Shown here piece after piece: positions 1 to 8,319 of a stretch of DNA of 14,879 nucleotides. A program made the position numbers and the translations under genes. The notes beneath the pieces were generated by a model. That model was not told the origin of the DNA. It saw only the letters and a list, made by a program, of their open reading frames with translations, and searched no databases. Each line of letters starts with the position of its first letter. Position 1 is the stretch's first letter. The DNA is from an uncultured Desulfovibrio sp. (GTDB lineage: Bacteria; Desulfobacterota; Desulfovibrionia; Desulfovibrionales; Desulfovibrionaceae), in NCBI GenBank assembly GCA_947177645.1, contig CAMWVJ010000004.1, positions 1-14,879 of the forward strand, given 5' to 3'.

Positions 1-35
1 GTATTAAACATTTTTCGCGGACGGCCTCACTTCCT

Positions 36-635
36 TCATTTGTGCCCGGGCTTGCCGGCCCTTATGGCTGCAAAGCGCGCATAACAGCGCGCCACCGGCG
101 AAGCGCTGTCCATGGCCTCCAAAAAGATGCCGCTTGGGCCTTGCGCGGGGGCATCCGATTCCACCCGCTGCTCGGCCCTGCTCTGCTCCCGGCGGCTGCG
201 CACGGGCTCGGGGCGCCCCAAGGGGAGCTGCACCTGCACCTCGCTGAAGTAGACCTGGCCGAGATAGCCGTTGACCCGGGCAAGGATCTCTTCACCGCGA
301 AAACGCAGCTCCTGCAGGAGCATGGCGTCCTCGGCCCCGAGCAGGAGCACGGCGCCGCCTGCGCTGGCGGGGCTGCCGGGTTCTTCCCTTTGGTGGCCTT
401 CGTGGTGCCCGAGCGGTCGGGCAAGCTCCGCCAGTTCCTCACCTAGCGCGGCTTCCCAGTTGTCCCACAGGTTCTGCAGGCCCGCACGCCCAGGCGTGCC
501 GCCCATGGCCGCGAGCAGGGCGCGAAGGCCCTCTCCCAAAGGCTCCGCCGTTGCGGAGGCTCCCGGGCGCCTGCCGCGCCACAGCCGCGAACGGCGCCCG
601 CGCCCTTCCCCGCCATCCTTCTGCCAGCGCGCCAT
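36..635 (-). CDS. DciA-like protein (DUF721 family)
   Basis: Predicted 199-aa cytoplasmic protein. Residues about 35-137 show the DUF721 pattern: an N-terminal helix, a conserved Trp pair (LWDNW, 56-60) followed by LGEELAELARPL (64-75), a hydrophobic strand (VLLLG, 96-100), an EL-rich helix (105-113) and VNGYLGQ (121-127) before a final strand. DciA is known as the ancestral loader or partner of the replicative helicase DnaB in bacteria that lack DnaC/DnaI, so a role in replication initiation is inferred. The first 30 residues are basic and low in complexity, and the tail (140-199) is Arg/Glu/Ala-rich and unconserved. The ATG at 633-635 has a G-rich Shine-Dalgarno-like stretch (GGGGG) about 7 nt upstream. 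It is divergent from sahR and stands alone. The family call is fairly secure; the helicase-loading role rests on family knowledge. Confidence 0.75.
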   Translation of the reverse strand: MARWQKDGGEGRGRRSRLWRGRRPGASATAEPLGEGLRALLAAMGGTPGRAGLQNLWDNWEAALGEELAELARPLGHHEGHQREEPGSPASAGGAVLLLGAEDAMLLQELRFRGEEILARVNGYLGQVYFSEVQVQLPLGRPEPVRSRREQSRAEQRVESDAPAQGPSGIFLEAMDSASPVARCYARFAAIRAGKPGHK

Positions 636-674
636 CAGGCGCCCCCGCGCAGACCGAACGGCCCGTGTCCTCGC

Positions 675-703
675 TTGACCATATCAGGAAAAACGCATAT
701 GTA
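675..703 (+). promoter_or_regulatory. Candidate sigma70 promoter of sahR-ahcY
   Basis: A -35 TTGACC (675-680) and a -10 TATGTA (698-703) are separated by 17 bp, with an A-rich spacer end. The predicted start of transcription is about 710, giving a leader of roughly 30 nt before the sahR ATG at 741, which has an AAGGA ribosome binding site at 730-734. The -35 is strong and the -10 only moderate. The palindrome at 694-707 covers the -10. Confidence 0.5.
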
Positions 704-707
704 TGCG
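694..707. promoter_or_regulatory. Palindromic operator candidate for SahR
   Basis: A perfect inverted repeat, CGCATA-TG-TATGCG, lies over the -10 region of the sahR promoter. ArsR-family dimers bind palindromes of about this size, and blocking the -10 is their usual mode of repression. It also lies in the only divergent gap next to dciA. That SahR is the binding protein is inferred from position; I cannot recall the published SahR motif well enough to claim a match. Confidence 0.45.
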
Positions 708-740
708 CCCACGCGGATATAGTCGCCCCAAGGATAGTTC

Positions 741-1664
741 ATGGACCTGCTCCCGATCAAAGCCCTTTCCGACGCCACGCGCTTGCGGCTCGTGCATATC
801 CTTCTCCATTATGAGCTTTCGGTCAATGAGCTTGTCCGTATCCTCGGCATGGGGCAGTCGCGCGTGTCGCGGCACCTCAAGATCCTTGCCGAGGCCGGTC
901 TCCTGGCCTCGCGGCGCGACGGGCTGTGGGTCTTTTATTCAGCCCCGGCCTGCGGCCCCAGGCTCGCCTTTTTGCGCGCGGTGCTCCCCTTCGTGCCGGC
1001 GGACGCCGCCATGCGCGCCGACCTCAGCCTCGCCGCGCAGGTGCTGGAGGAGCGGGCGCGCCAGACACGCCAGTTTTTCAACGCCATCGCCGAAGACTGG
1101 GACGAGCTCAACCGTGAGGTCCTGGGGCCGCTCGACCTTGCGGGCATCGTGAGCGCGGCCTTGCCCGCCGGCTGCGGCACCGCTGTCGACCTGGGCTGCG
1201 GCACCGGGGCGGTGCTCCACCGCCTCCTGCCCGATGCCGGCACGCTCATCGGGGTGGACGGCTCCGCGCGCATGCTCGACCTTTGCCGCCGCCGCTTCCA
1301 CGACGAGGAGCTGGCCCGCGGCAAGGTCTCGCTGCGCATCGGCGAGCTCAGCCACCTGCCCCTGCGCGACCAGGAGGCGGACTTCGCCTGCATCAACCTG
1401 GTGCTCCACCACCTGCCCGTCCCGGCCGAAGGCCTCGCCGAGGCGCGGCGCATCATGTCGCCCGGCGGCACCCTCTTTCTGGCCGACTTTTTGAGCCACA
1501 ACGACGAGACCATGCGCAGCCGCTATGGCGACCATTGGCTCGGCTTTGACGAGGACACTCTGCTCGCCGCCCTCGACCGTGCCGGTTTCGCAGCCGCGCA
1601 GTGCCGGCGCGAACCCGTGTGCCGCGGCCTCACCCTCTTGCTGATGACGGCGACAGCCCGCTAA
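741..1664 (+). CDS. sahR: SahR-type ArsR-family regulator with SAM/SAH-binding domain
   Basis: A 307-aa two-domain protein. Residues 1-75 are an ArsR/SmtB winged helix: [13 protein letters not shown] (9-21), then a recognition helix ([12 protein letters not shown], 38-49) and the wing ([11 protein letters not shown], 58-68). Residues about 115-285 are a class I Rossmann methyltransferase fold with motif [10 protein letters not shown] (149-157), the acidic VDGS after strand 2 (172-175) and INLVLHHL (218-225). The fusion placed directly before ahcY matches SahR, the S-adenosylhomocysteine-responsive repressor described in Desulfovibrionales and other Proteobacteria, which controls the methionine/SAM cycle. 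In that family the methyltransferase fold serves as a ligand sensor. The ATG at 741 follows AAGGA with a 6-nt spacer. It sits 50 bp before ahcY, so the two are probably co-transcribed. Real methyltransferase activity is not excluded. Confidence 0.85.
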   Translation: MDLLPIKALSDATRLRLVHILLHYELSVNELVRILGMGQSRVSRHLKILAEAGLLASRRDGLWVFYSAPACGPRLAFLRAVLPFVPADAAMRADLSLAAQVLEERARQTRQFFNAIAEDWDELNREVLGPLDLAGIVSAALPAGCGTAVDLGCGTGAVLHRLLPDAGTLIGVDGSARMLDLCRRRFHDEELARGKVSLRIGELSHLPLRDQEADFACINLVLHHLPVPAEGLAEARRIMSPGGTLFLADFLSHNDETMRSRYGDHWLGFDEDTLLAALDRAGFAAAQCRREPVCRGLTLLLMTATAR

Positions 1665-1714
1665 GGGGCGCGCGCCCTTCCCTGCCATCAATCCAACCCG
1701 CAAAGGAGTTGACC

Positions 1715-3136
1715 ATGACCAAACCTCTCGACCTTTCCCTGCCCTACAAGGTGGCGGACATCAAGCTCGCCGATTTCGGCCGCAAGGAGATGCAGCTTTC
1801 CGAGCGCGAGATGCCCGGCCTCATGGAGTGCATCCGCAAATACGGCCCTTCCAAGCCGCTCAAGGGGCTGAAGCTCTCCGGCTCCCTGCACATGACCATC
1901 CAGACAGCCATGCTCATCAAGACCCTGCACGCCCTGGGCGCCGACATCCGCTGGGCCTCGTGCAATATTTTCTCCACACAGGACCACGCCGCCGCGGCCG
2001 TGGCGGACATGGGCCTCGCCGCTGTGTTCGCCTGGAAGGGCGAGACACTGGAAGATTACTGGTGGTGCACGGAGATGGCCCTCACCTGGCCCGACGGCTC
2101 CGGGCCTGACCTCATCGTGGACGACGGCGGCGACGCCACCCTGCTCATCCACAAGGGCGTGGAGGCCGAGAACGAGCCCTCGCTGCTCGAGCAGAAGACC
2201 GACAACAAGGAGCTTCAGTGCGTGCTCGACCGGCTTGCGCTGCGCTTCAAGGAAGAGCCGCGCCACTGGCAGAAGGTGGCGGCCGTGGTCAAGGGCGTGT
2301 CCGAGGAGACCACCACGGGCGTGCACCGGCTCTACCAGCTGGAGAAGGAAGGCAAGCTGCTCTTCCCGGCCATCAACGTCAACGATTCCGTCACCAAGTC
2401 CAAGTTCGACAATCTCTACGGCTGCCGTGAATCGCTGGCCGACGGCATCAAGCGCGCCACGGACATCATGGTGGCCGGCAAGGTGGTGGTCGTGTGCGGC
2501 TACGGCGACGTGGGCAAGGGCTGCGCCCAGTCCATGCGCGGCTTTGGCGCGCGCGTGCTCGTCACCGAGATCGACCCCATCTGCGCGCTCCAGGCGGCCA
2601 TGGAGGGCTTTGAGGTCGTCACCGTCGAGGACGCGCTGGCCGAGGGCGACATCTTCGTCACCTGCACGGGCAATTACCACGTCATCACCGGCGAGCACAT
2701 GGAGGGCATGAAGGACGAGGCCATCGTCTGCAATATCGGCCACTTCGACAACGAGATCGACATGGCCTACCTCGAGCGCACCCCGGGCGTGACCAAGGTC
2801 AATATCAAGCCCCAGGTGGACAAGTGGACGCTCAAGTCGGGACGCAGCATCATCGTGCTGGCCGAGGGGCGCCTCGTCAACCTGGGCTGCGCCACCGGGC
2901 ATGCCAGCTTCGTCATGTCCAACAGCTTCACCAACCAGACCCTCGCGCAAATCAAGCTCGCCACCGAGAAGCTCGAAAACCGCGTCTACACCCTGCCCAA
3001 GGAGCTGGACGAGGAAGTGGCGCGCCTGCACCTCGCGCGCCTCGGCGCCAAGCTGACCAAACTCACGCCCGAGCAGGCCGAATATATCGGCGTCAAGGTG
3101 GAAGGGCCTTACAAGAACGAAATGTACCGCTATTGA
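1715..3136 (+). CDS. ahcY: S-adenosylhomocysteine hydrolase (adenosylhomocysteinase)
   Basis: A 473-aa cytoplasmic enzyme that reversibly splits S-adenosylhomocysteine into adenosine and homocysteine, relieving product inhibition of methyltransferases. Recognisable segments are [13 protein letters not shown] (56-68), [14 protein letters not shown] (82-95), the NAD-binding loop CGYGDVGKG (261-269), IGHFDNEID (341-349), [13 protein letters not shown] (396-408) and the C-terminal tail ending KNEMYRY (467-473), which contributes to NAD binding in the neighbouring subunit. About 40 extra residues around 150-190 mark the longer bacterial/plant-type form. The frame is open from 1601, but the ATG at 1715 is chosen because AAAGGAG (1702-1708) lies just upstream and family homology begins there. 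Regulation by the upstream SahR-type gene is expected. I saw no SAH riboswitch in the 50-bp gap. Confidence 0.97.
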   Translation: MTKPLDLSLPYKVADIKLADFGRKEMQLSEREMPGLMECIRKYGPSKPLKGLKLSGSLHMTIQTAMLIKTLHALGADIRWASCNIFSTQDHAAAAVADMGLAAVFAWKGETLEDYWWCTEMALTWPDGSGPDLIVDDGGDATLLIHKGVEAENEPSLLEQKTDNKELQCVLDRLALRFKEEPRHWQKVAAVVKGVSEETTTGVHRLYQLEKEGKLLFPAINVNDSVTKSKFDNLYGCRESLADGIKRATDIMVAGKVVVVCGYGDVGKGCAQSMRGFGARVLVTEIDPICALQAAMEGFEVVTVEDALAEGDIFVTCTGNYHVITGEHMEGMKDEAIVCNIGHFDNEIDMAYLERTPGVTKVNIKPQVDKWTLKSGRSIIVLAEGRLVNLGCATGHASFVMSNSFTNQTLAQIKLATEKLENRVYTLPKELDEEVARLHLARLGAKLTKLTPEQAEYIGVKVEGPYKNEMYRY

Positions 3137-3160
3137 GCGAGACGGAAAACCGGCAGCAGG

Positions 3161-3200
3161 GCCGGGGCGGCGCGAAGGCGCCGTTCCGGCCTTTCTTTTA
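3161..3200 (+). terminator. Intrinsic terminator of ahcY
   Basis: A 13-bp stem (3161-3173 with 3178-3190, including two G-U pairs) with loop GAAG is followed by CTTTCTTTTA at 3191-3200. It starts 24 bp after the ahcY stop, and the RNA structure is strong. Confidence 0.85.
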
Positions 3201-3228
3201 TATATAGTTAAGGAAGGGGAAAGAAATT

Positions 3229-3246
3229 GCGCCGCTGTAGCGGCAG
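3229..3246 (-). terminator. Possible minus-strand hairpin/terminator
   Basis: GCCGCT-GT-AGCGGC (3231-3244) folds into a short hairpin. Read on the minus strand it is followed by a pyrimidine-rich run (ATTTCTTTCCCC, about 3226 down to 3215). It could end transcription of the small gene at 3398-3673, but the loop is small and the U-run is interrupted. Confidence 0.3.
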
Positions 3247-3323
3247 CGCCTGACAACTCAGAAGGCGTCCCACCGTCCCGCCGGATACAGATCCATGCGC
3301 GAACGCGCGAAAACTGGTGCGTC

Positions 3324-3342
3324 CCGGGAAAGCCTTTCCCGG
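3324..3342. repeat. Perfect 9-bp inverted repeat downstream of the small minus-strand gene
   Basis: The arms CCGGGAAAG (3324-3332) and CTTTCCCGG (3334-3342) flank a single C. It lies 55 bp beyond the stop of the gene at 3398-3673. On the minus strand only a four-T run follows, about 10 nt away, so it is a weak terminator candidate or an mRNA 3'-end stabiliser. The rest of 3201-3397 shows no gene. Confidence 0.4.
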
Positions 3343-3397
3343 AGGCGTGAAGTAAGAACGCCGCGTGAAGGCCGCATGCGGCGCCTCGGGAGACGCC

Positions 3398-3673
3398 CTA
3401 TTCGTCGCCCCAGGCCGAGTCCTCGCCGGCGGCGTCTTCCAGGGCTTTGTAGCCCCGTACGGCCAGATAGAGGACGCCGTCCGGCGCTTCCTCCACGAGG
3501 CCCGTGGCCTCCACGGCCACATTGACTTCATCATCAAGGTCAACACCGGCCCCGCGCGGGAGGATGCGGTACTCCGTGCCATCCTGGACAATGGCCACGC
3601 TCGCCTGGCGCGCGTCCACCGCACGCGGGAGGCTCGTCACATAGCCTCTGACTGTTACGGGACTCTTGCTCAT
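3398..3673 (-). CDS. Small conserved-looking hypothetical protein, possible OB-fold
   Basis: An unrecognised 91-aa acidic protein. It alternates short beta-like strands: VTVRGYVTSL (6-15), SVAIVQDGTEYRILPR (25-40), EVNVAVEATGLVEE (49-62) and VLYLAVRGYKAL (67-78), with a charged tail (79-91). This five-strand rhythm, with a turn after the third strand, resembles an OB-like or small beta-barrel fold; that is inference only. No signal peptide, cysteines or membrane segment are seen. The frame is open up to 3751, but the Met at 3671-3673 (MSKSPVTV) is preferred because the strand pattern begins there and an AGGCGG sequence precedes it; the upstream 26 codons look non-coding. It is a single-gene unit between ahcY (convergent) and the NlpC gene (divergent). 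Confidence 0.6.
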   Translation of the reverse strand: MSKSPVTVRGYVTSLPRAVDARQASVAIVQDGTEYRILPRGAGVDLDDEVNVAVEATGLVEEAPDGVLYLAVRGYKALEDAAGEDSAWGDE

Positions 3674-3708
3674 AGCCGCCTGCGCCTCTGTAACATGGGA
3701 TTTTTTTC

Positions 3709-3737
3709 TCCATAGCGTGTTTCCCCGCACAACGCAA
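3709..3737 (-). promoter_or_regulatory. Candidate promoter of the small minus-strand gene
   Basis: Read on the minus strand, a TTGCGT -35 (3737-3732) and a TATGGA -10 (3714-3709) are 17 bp apart. Transcription would start near 3702, about 28 nt before the ATG at 3673. Both boxes are only partial matches, so the call rests mainly on spacing and position. Confidence 0.35.
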
Positions 3738-3947
3738 GGCAGAGGCCACATGCGCAGTATGGCCGAGCCCGCCGCCCCAGCCCTTTTTCACTTTCTTCGC
3801 GGGGATATATCTCAAGAACGCGCATTGCGCTTCACGAGGCACCTGAGTCGCGCGCCCTTTTACTCCCACATTTCCTTTCTTCCCCCTCTGATCCACCGCA
3901 TTGCGCATTCGACTGCCTGTTCAGCCTGGCTGGGCAGCCGGCATAGC

Positions 3948-3974
3948 TCAAGTTTTTGCCGCGAGCGCCGATAA
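3948..3974 (+). promoter_or_regulatory. FliA (sigma28) flagellar-class promoter
   Basis: TCAAGTTT (3948-3955), an 11-bp spacer and GCCGATAA (3967-3974) match the known sigma28 consensus (TAAAGTTT-N11-GCCGATAA) at 15 of 16 box positions, with exact spacing. The predicted transcription start is about 3981, leaving a leader of some 55 nt before the NlpC/P60 lipoprotein ATG at 4037. The 363-bp gap 3674-4036 otherwise holds only the weaker divergent promoter at 3709-3737 and a 7-bp hairpin (about 3926-3941) just upstream of this site. Confidence 0.8.
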
Positions 3975-4036
3975 GAGGAAGGTAAGCATCCCTTGGGAAG
4001 TGCCCCGCTGATCCCACAAGCCCGTGCGGAAGTGTC

Positions 4037-4537
4037 ATGCGCTGTTTTTTGCCGCTTTGTACCCGTTTCCTGCGCTGTGCGCCGCTGCTGCTTTGCCTGC
4101 TCCTGCTTGGGGGCTGCGCCTTTTTCGGGCAAAGGACGGCCGACAGCGGCCCGGCCCCGATCAAGGCGCACAAGGTGGTGAAGACCGCATACAGCCAGAT
4201 GGGCAAGCAGTACCGCTCCGGCGGCGCCTCACCGCAAAAGGGCTTTGACTGCTCCGGGCTCATCTGGTGGGCCTACCGCCAGCACGGCGTCAGCGTGCCA
4301 CGCATCACCACAGACCAGGCCAAGACCGGCCATGCCGTGCCCAAGGCGCGCCCCAGGCCCGGCGACATCGTTGTTTTTCGCACCGGCAACAGTCCGCGCG
4401 GCCTGCATACCGGCATCTATGCCGGCGACGGCTCCTTCATCCACAGCCCGCGCAAGGGCGAGCGCGTGCGCATGGAAAGTTTGGATGTCCCCTACTGGAA
4501 GAGCAAGCTCATTGCGGTGCGCCGCGTCGTGCATTAA
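4037..4537 (+). CDS. NlpC/P60-family lipoprotein (peptidoglycan endopeptidase)
   Basis: A 166-aa predicted lipoprotein. Residues 1-26 are a basic/hydrophobic signal peptide ending in the lipobox LGGC, with Cys27 as the lipidated residue. After a short linker, residues about 45-165 form an NlpC/P60 cysteine peptidase domain: catalytic Cys72 in FDCSGL (70-75), His124 in the LHTGIYAG segment (123-130) and a third polar position, His136 in SFIHSPRKG (133-141). The family cleaves D-gamma-glutamyl-meso-diaminopimelate bonds in stem peptides, as E. coli Spr/MepS does. It should sit in the periplasm, anchored to a membrane. The domain is minimal, without SH3 or LysM modules. The ATG at 4037 follows GGAAG (4028-4032). 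A sigma28 promoter lies upstream, suggesting use during flagellar assembly, and an intrinsic terminator follows at 4716-4744. Confidence 0.93.
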   Translation: MRCFLPLCTRFLRCAPLLLCLLLLGGCAFFGQRTADSGPAPIKAHKVVKTAYSQMGKQYRSGGASPQKGFDCSGLIWWAYRQHGVSVPRITTDQAKTGHAVPKARPRPGDIVVFRTGNSPRGLHTGIYAGDGSFIHSPRKGERVRMESLDVPYWKSKLIAVRRVVH

Positions 4538-4710
4538 GGAAGGCTCTGCAACCGCATAGGCCTGGGCGCCAGCTCACCTTTCCGCGCTCTTCTCGCATTC
4601 GCCCCTTTTCGCATTGCCCTTTTTCTCAACACACGCTTCACCACGCCCTGAGCGGCGCCACATCGCTCTCCGCCCCCCTCTTGTTTCGCTGATGCCTTGC
4701 CCATTGTCGG

Positions 4711-4745
4711 AGTTTGCCCGCGCAATTGCGGGCTTGCTTTTTTTA
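4711..4745 (+). terminator. Intrinsic terminator after the NlpC/P60 gene
   Basis: GCCCGC (4716-4721) pairs with GCGGGC (4728-4733) around the loop GCAATT, followed by CTTGC and a seven-T run (4738-4744). It lies about 180 bp after the NlpC stop and would isolate that gene from the HTH gene at 4831. I see no gene in 4538-4710. Confidence 0.8.
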
Positions 4746-4830
4746 CTAGCATGGCCTACTTCTAAAAAATCTTGAGATGCTGAGCGCGCCGGTTCGCCAC
4801 ATGCCTCTTCGGCGCGTAAAGGGGGCACCC

Positions 4831-5424
4831 ATGAGCAACGCACCGGCCGACGACAGCCTGTTGAGCATTGCTGATATTTCCCGCCACTTTTCCCTCCCCG
4901 AATCCACCACGCGCTATTATTGCAAGCGCTTTGCGGCCTTTATCCCGAGCGTGGGCGAGGGGCGCAGGCGCCGCTACCGCAAGGAGACGCTTGAGGTCGT
5001 TGCAGCCATTCTTGAGGAGATGCAGAAATCTCGTACGGCTGCCGCTGTTGAGGTTGCGCTGGATGCCCGCTTTCCCCGCAATGCGCTCGCCCTTAGCAAT
5101 GAGCACGAGTGCGCCCCGGTGAACAGCGCGGCCCAAAGTCTGCTTTCCGCGGGGGCCTTGCACCTGCTCGAGCGCCAGACCCACGCCCTCGAACTCATCG
5201 CCGAGCTCATGCGCCTCTTTTTGGAGCGCGTCCCGCCACTTGCTGGCGCAGGTTCCGACCTGGGACAGGAGCAGGAACGCCTGCGCACTGATTTGGAAAC
5301 CTTGCGCCTGCTTCTGCAAAATTCCGAAAAAACGCAACAGGAAGACCTGGAGCAGTTGCGGACATGGATGCAGAGGCTCGTCCGCCAGCGCGGGCTGGCC
5401 GCGCAGGACAGCGCCGCCAACTGA
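4831..5424 (+). CDS. MerR-type HTH DNA-binding protein with C-terminal coiled coil
   Basis: A 197-aa protein. Residues 10-60 form a MerR-like winged helix-turn-helix: LSIADISRHFSLPESTTRYYCKRF (11-34, given only by its ends LSIAD and CKRF), then the basic wing GRRRRYRKETLEVV (44-57). Residues 58-135 are helical and Ala/Leu-rich. Residues about 143-186 are rich in Glu, Gln and Leu with heptad spacing, a probable coiled coil. No effector-binding cysteine cluster or GyrI-like domain is seen. HTH plus coiled coil recalls RacA and other MerR-fold chromosome-anchoring or nucleoid proteins, as well as plain transcription factors. The frame is open from 4777, but ATG 4831 is chosen because AAAGGGGG (4818-4825) precedes it and the upstream codons do not look like protein. 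It is a single gene ending at a shared bidirectional terminator. The HTH class is fairly secure; the function is not known. Confidence 0.75.
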   Translation: MSNAPADDSLLSIADISRHFSLPESTTRYYCKRFAAFIPSVGEGRRRRYRKETLEVVAAILEEMQKSRTAAAVEVALDARFPRNALALSNEHECAPVNSAAQSLLSAGALHLLERQTHALELIAELMRLFLERVPPLAGAGSDLGQEQERLRTDLETLRLLLQNSEKTQQEDLEQLRTWMQRLVRQRGLAAQDSAAN

Positions 5425-5565
5425 CCCCGGGGTCTTGGCAGGCAGTCATTCCTCCAGCCTTTACTGACTGTTCTTTCCCCATCATTCAGCATTGCGGCCT
5501 GTTGCGGCAATGCTCTAGACGCAAGGGGCACTCCCGCCTCGGTCATCTCCCCGATCTGCCATGAC

Positions 5566-5600
5566 AAAAACGCCCGGCGCCATACTACGCCGGGCGTTTT
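5566..5600. terminator. Bidirectional intrinsic terminator
   Basis: A perfect 13-bp inverted repeat (5567-5579 with 5588-5600) has an 8-nt loop. It is flanked by five A on the left and four T on the right, so it works on both strands. It serves the HTH gene (plus) and the DsbA-like gene (minus). Confidence 0.93.
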
Positions 5601-5642
5601 GCATTGGGGAAAGTGCTCCCCTGTGGCTCGCCTATCGCAACG

Positions 5643-6452
5643 CTATTGCGGATTCTTCTTTCCGCTTGCCGCCATCTCCACGGCATCGCGGAAAAGATCC
5701 AGCGGGAGCGCACCACGCACCACAAGGTCATTCACAAGAAAATAGGGTGTCCCTTCCACGCCGAGCTTTTGCGCCTCTTTTTGATCTTCGGCCATGATGT
5801 CCGTGACCTTTTTGCTGCGTACATCCTTGCCGAGACGCTTCATATCCACGCCCAGTTTTTGCGCGCTCTCCTTGATGAAGGGCTCGCCTTCGGCCAGCAG
5901 GCGGTCACGGTTGGCGAACATGAGGTCATGGAACTCCCAGGCCTTGCCCTCATCCTGCTGGGCGATGGCGATGAAATAGGCCGAGGCGATGCCGCCTGGG
6001 CCTTTTTCATCCAAGGGCAGGTGCTTGAAGATCAGACTCACATCGTCGCCATAAGTCTTGCGCAGGGCGTCCACATTCTTTGAAGCCTGTTCGCAAAAAT
6101 GGCAGGTGAAATCAGAAAAGGCCACGATGCGCACCTTGGCGTCGCTCTTGCCACGCACCGGCCGCCCCTCGAGCTTGACGCTCTTGGGCGTCTGCATATC
6201 CTTGCGCCATTGCAGTTCAAGGTTATGCTTGCGCCTGAGGTTGGAGCCTTGCTGCGCAATGTCCAGCACGGCCTCGCTGTTGCGTCGCAAGACATCCAGC
6301 ACCAGCTCCGGGCGTTCGCGCAGCAGTGTCTCCAGTGCGGCAGCGAGCGCCGGGTCCACCGCCTGCTCCGCAGCCCGTGCAGTCCCCACTGGAGGAAGCG
6401 AGAGCGTTGCGCCAAGAACCAGGGCACCCAGGAAATGAAGCGGCATTTTCAT
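5643..6452 (-). CDS. Periplasmic DsbA-family (Com1-like) thiol:disulfide oxidoreductase
   Basis: A 269-aa exported protein. Residues 1-27 are a signal peptide (MKMPLHFLGALV start, AxA-type cleavage site ARA at 25-27). Residues about 30-95 are a helical lead segment, as in Com1-like proteins. The thioredoxin fold follows: strand VRIVAFSDF (108-115 region), active site CHFC (117-120) within FTCHFCEQ, the helical insert (about 145-225), and the cis-proline loop GTPYFLVND with Thr235-Pro236. Such enzymes introduce or shuffle disulfides in periplasmic proteins; the CxHC-like dipeptide (His-Phe) is of the oxidising type. The frame is open to 6632, but ATG 6452 gives a proper signal peptide and has GGGGTG about 8 nt upstream. 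It is a single gene with its own terminator at 5566-5600. No DsbB partner is present in the window. Confidence 0.88.
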   Translation of the reverse strand: MKMPLHFLGALVLGATLSLPPVGTARAAEQAVDPALAAALETLLRERPELVLDVLRRNSEAVLDIAQQGSNLRRKHNLELQWRKDMQTPKSVKLEGRPVRGKSDAKVRIVAFSDFTCHFCEQASKNVDALRKTYGDDVSLIFKHLPLDEKGPGGIASAYFIAIAQQDEGKAWEFHDLMFANRDRLLAEGEPFIKESAQKLGVDMKRLGKDVRSKKVTDIMAEDQKEAQKLGVEGTPYFLVNDLVVRGALPLDLFRDAVEMAASGKKNPQ

Positions 6453-6622
6453 ATTTTTCACCCCAGAAATTCGTGAAAGTTGCCCAAAAGAAGCTGCGCC
6501 ACCTTGCTGCAAAGCCTGTGGCGCCCGCATTTTCAAGGTTTTCATAGCCTGAAGCAGCCATGGACGCAAGCCCCGGGGCTGCGCCTCCCGCCTTCTAGCT
6601 TCCCTTCCTACGCACAGACAGC

Positions 6623-6651
6623 TTGACTCCACGCCGCGCCTTTTTTACAAC
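6623..6651 (+). promoter_or_regulatory. Candidate sigma70 promoter of parA
   Basis: TTGACT (6623-6628) and TACAAC (6646-6651) are separated by exactly 17 bp with a T-run at the spacer end. The start would be about 6658, giving a leader of about 220 nt that carries both parS-like sites before the parA ATG at 6882. The long leader makes an additional, closer promoter possible. The rest of the 429-bp gap (6453-6881) shows no convincing gene. Confidence 0.45.
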
Positions 6652-6680
6652 CCAACACAAGGCGAATACACCCTCAATCA

Positions 6681-8059
<1,379 letters not shown>

Positions 8060-8319
8060 GGCGGCTCCTGCGGGTGTGGTGTGGGGAACGCGCTGGAAGG
8101 CTGCGAGTACAGCGCATTGCGCCTGTGGTTGCGCACGGGCATCGTAGGTTGAATGCGTGTTCTACCTTGTGGGCCGGAAAAAGGCAAAATGAATCTGGAG
8201 CGACTGTCTGCGCTTTTCAGGCTGGCGCAATGCGTTTGAACGCGGTCGCCTGAGAATACGCGGGCGCGGGCTTCGGGCAATATCTGTCAGACACAAGCTG
8301 CAACAAGAGGGGAATGGTC

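Noticed and set aside
1666..1677. Perfect 12-bp palindrome GGGCGCGCGCCC just after the sahR stop.
   Set aside because: No T-run follows, it is a GC-only palindrome likely by chance at this base composition, and ahcY needs read-through here.
1665..1714. Possible SAH riboswitch before ahcY.
   Set aside because: The gap is only 50 bp and has no room or visible structure for the known SAH riboswitch; a SahR-type regulator is present instead.
1688..3256. A 522-codon open frame antisense to ahcY.
   Set aside because: It is a shadow of GC-rich codon use in ahcY: its translation is His/Gly/Leu/Asp-rich low-complexity sequence with no family features, and the sense gene is unmistakable.
3750..3974. 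A plus-strand open frame between the small minus-strand gene and the NlpC gene.
   Set aside because: No ribosome binding site or conserved-looking sequence, and its end runs through the sigma28 promoter.
6453..6632. A 60-codon N-terminal extension of the DsbA-like protein.
   Set aside because: It would bury the signal peptide; the ATG at 6452 gives a normal export signal and ribosome binding site.
8232..8243. Short inverted repeat GCGTT-TG-AACGC upstream of parB.
   Set aside because: Arms of five bases are too short to separate from chance, and it does not resemble parS.
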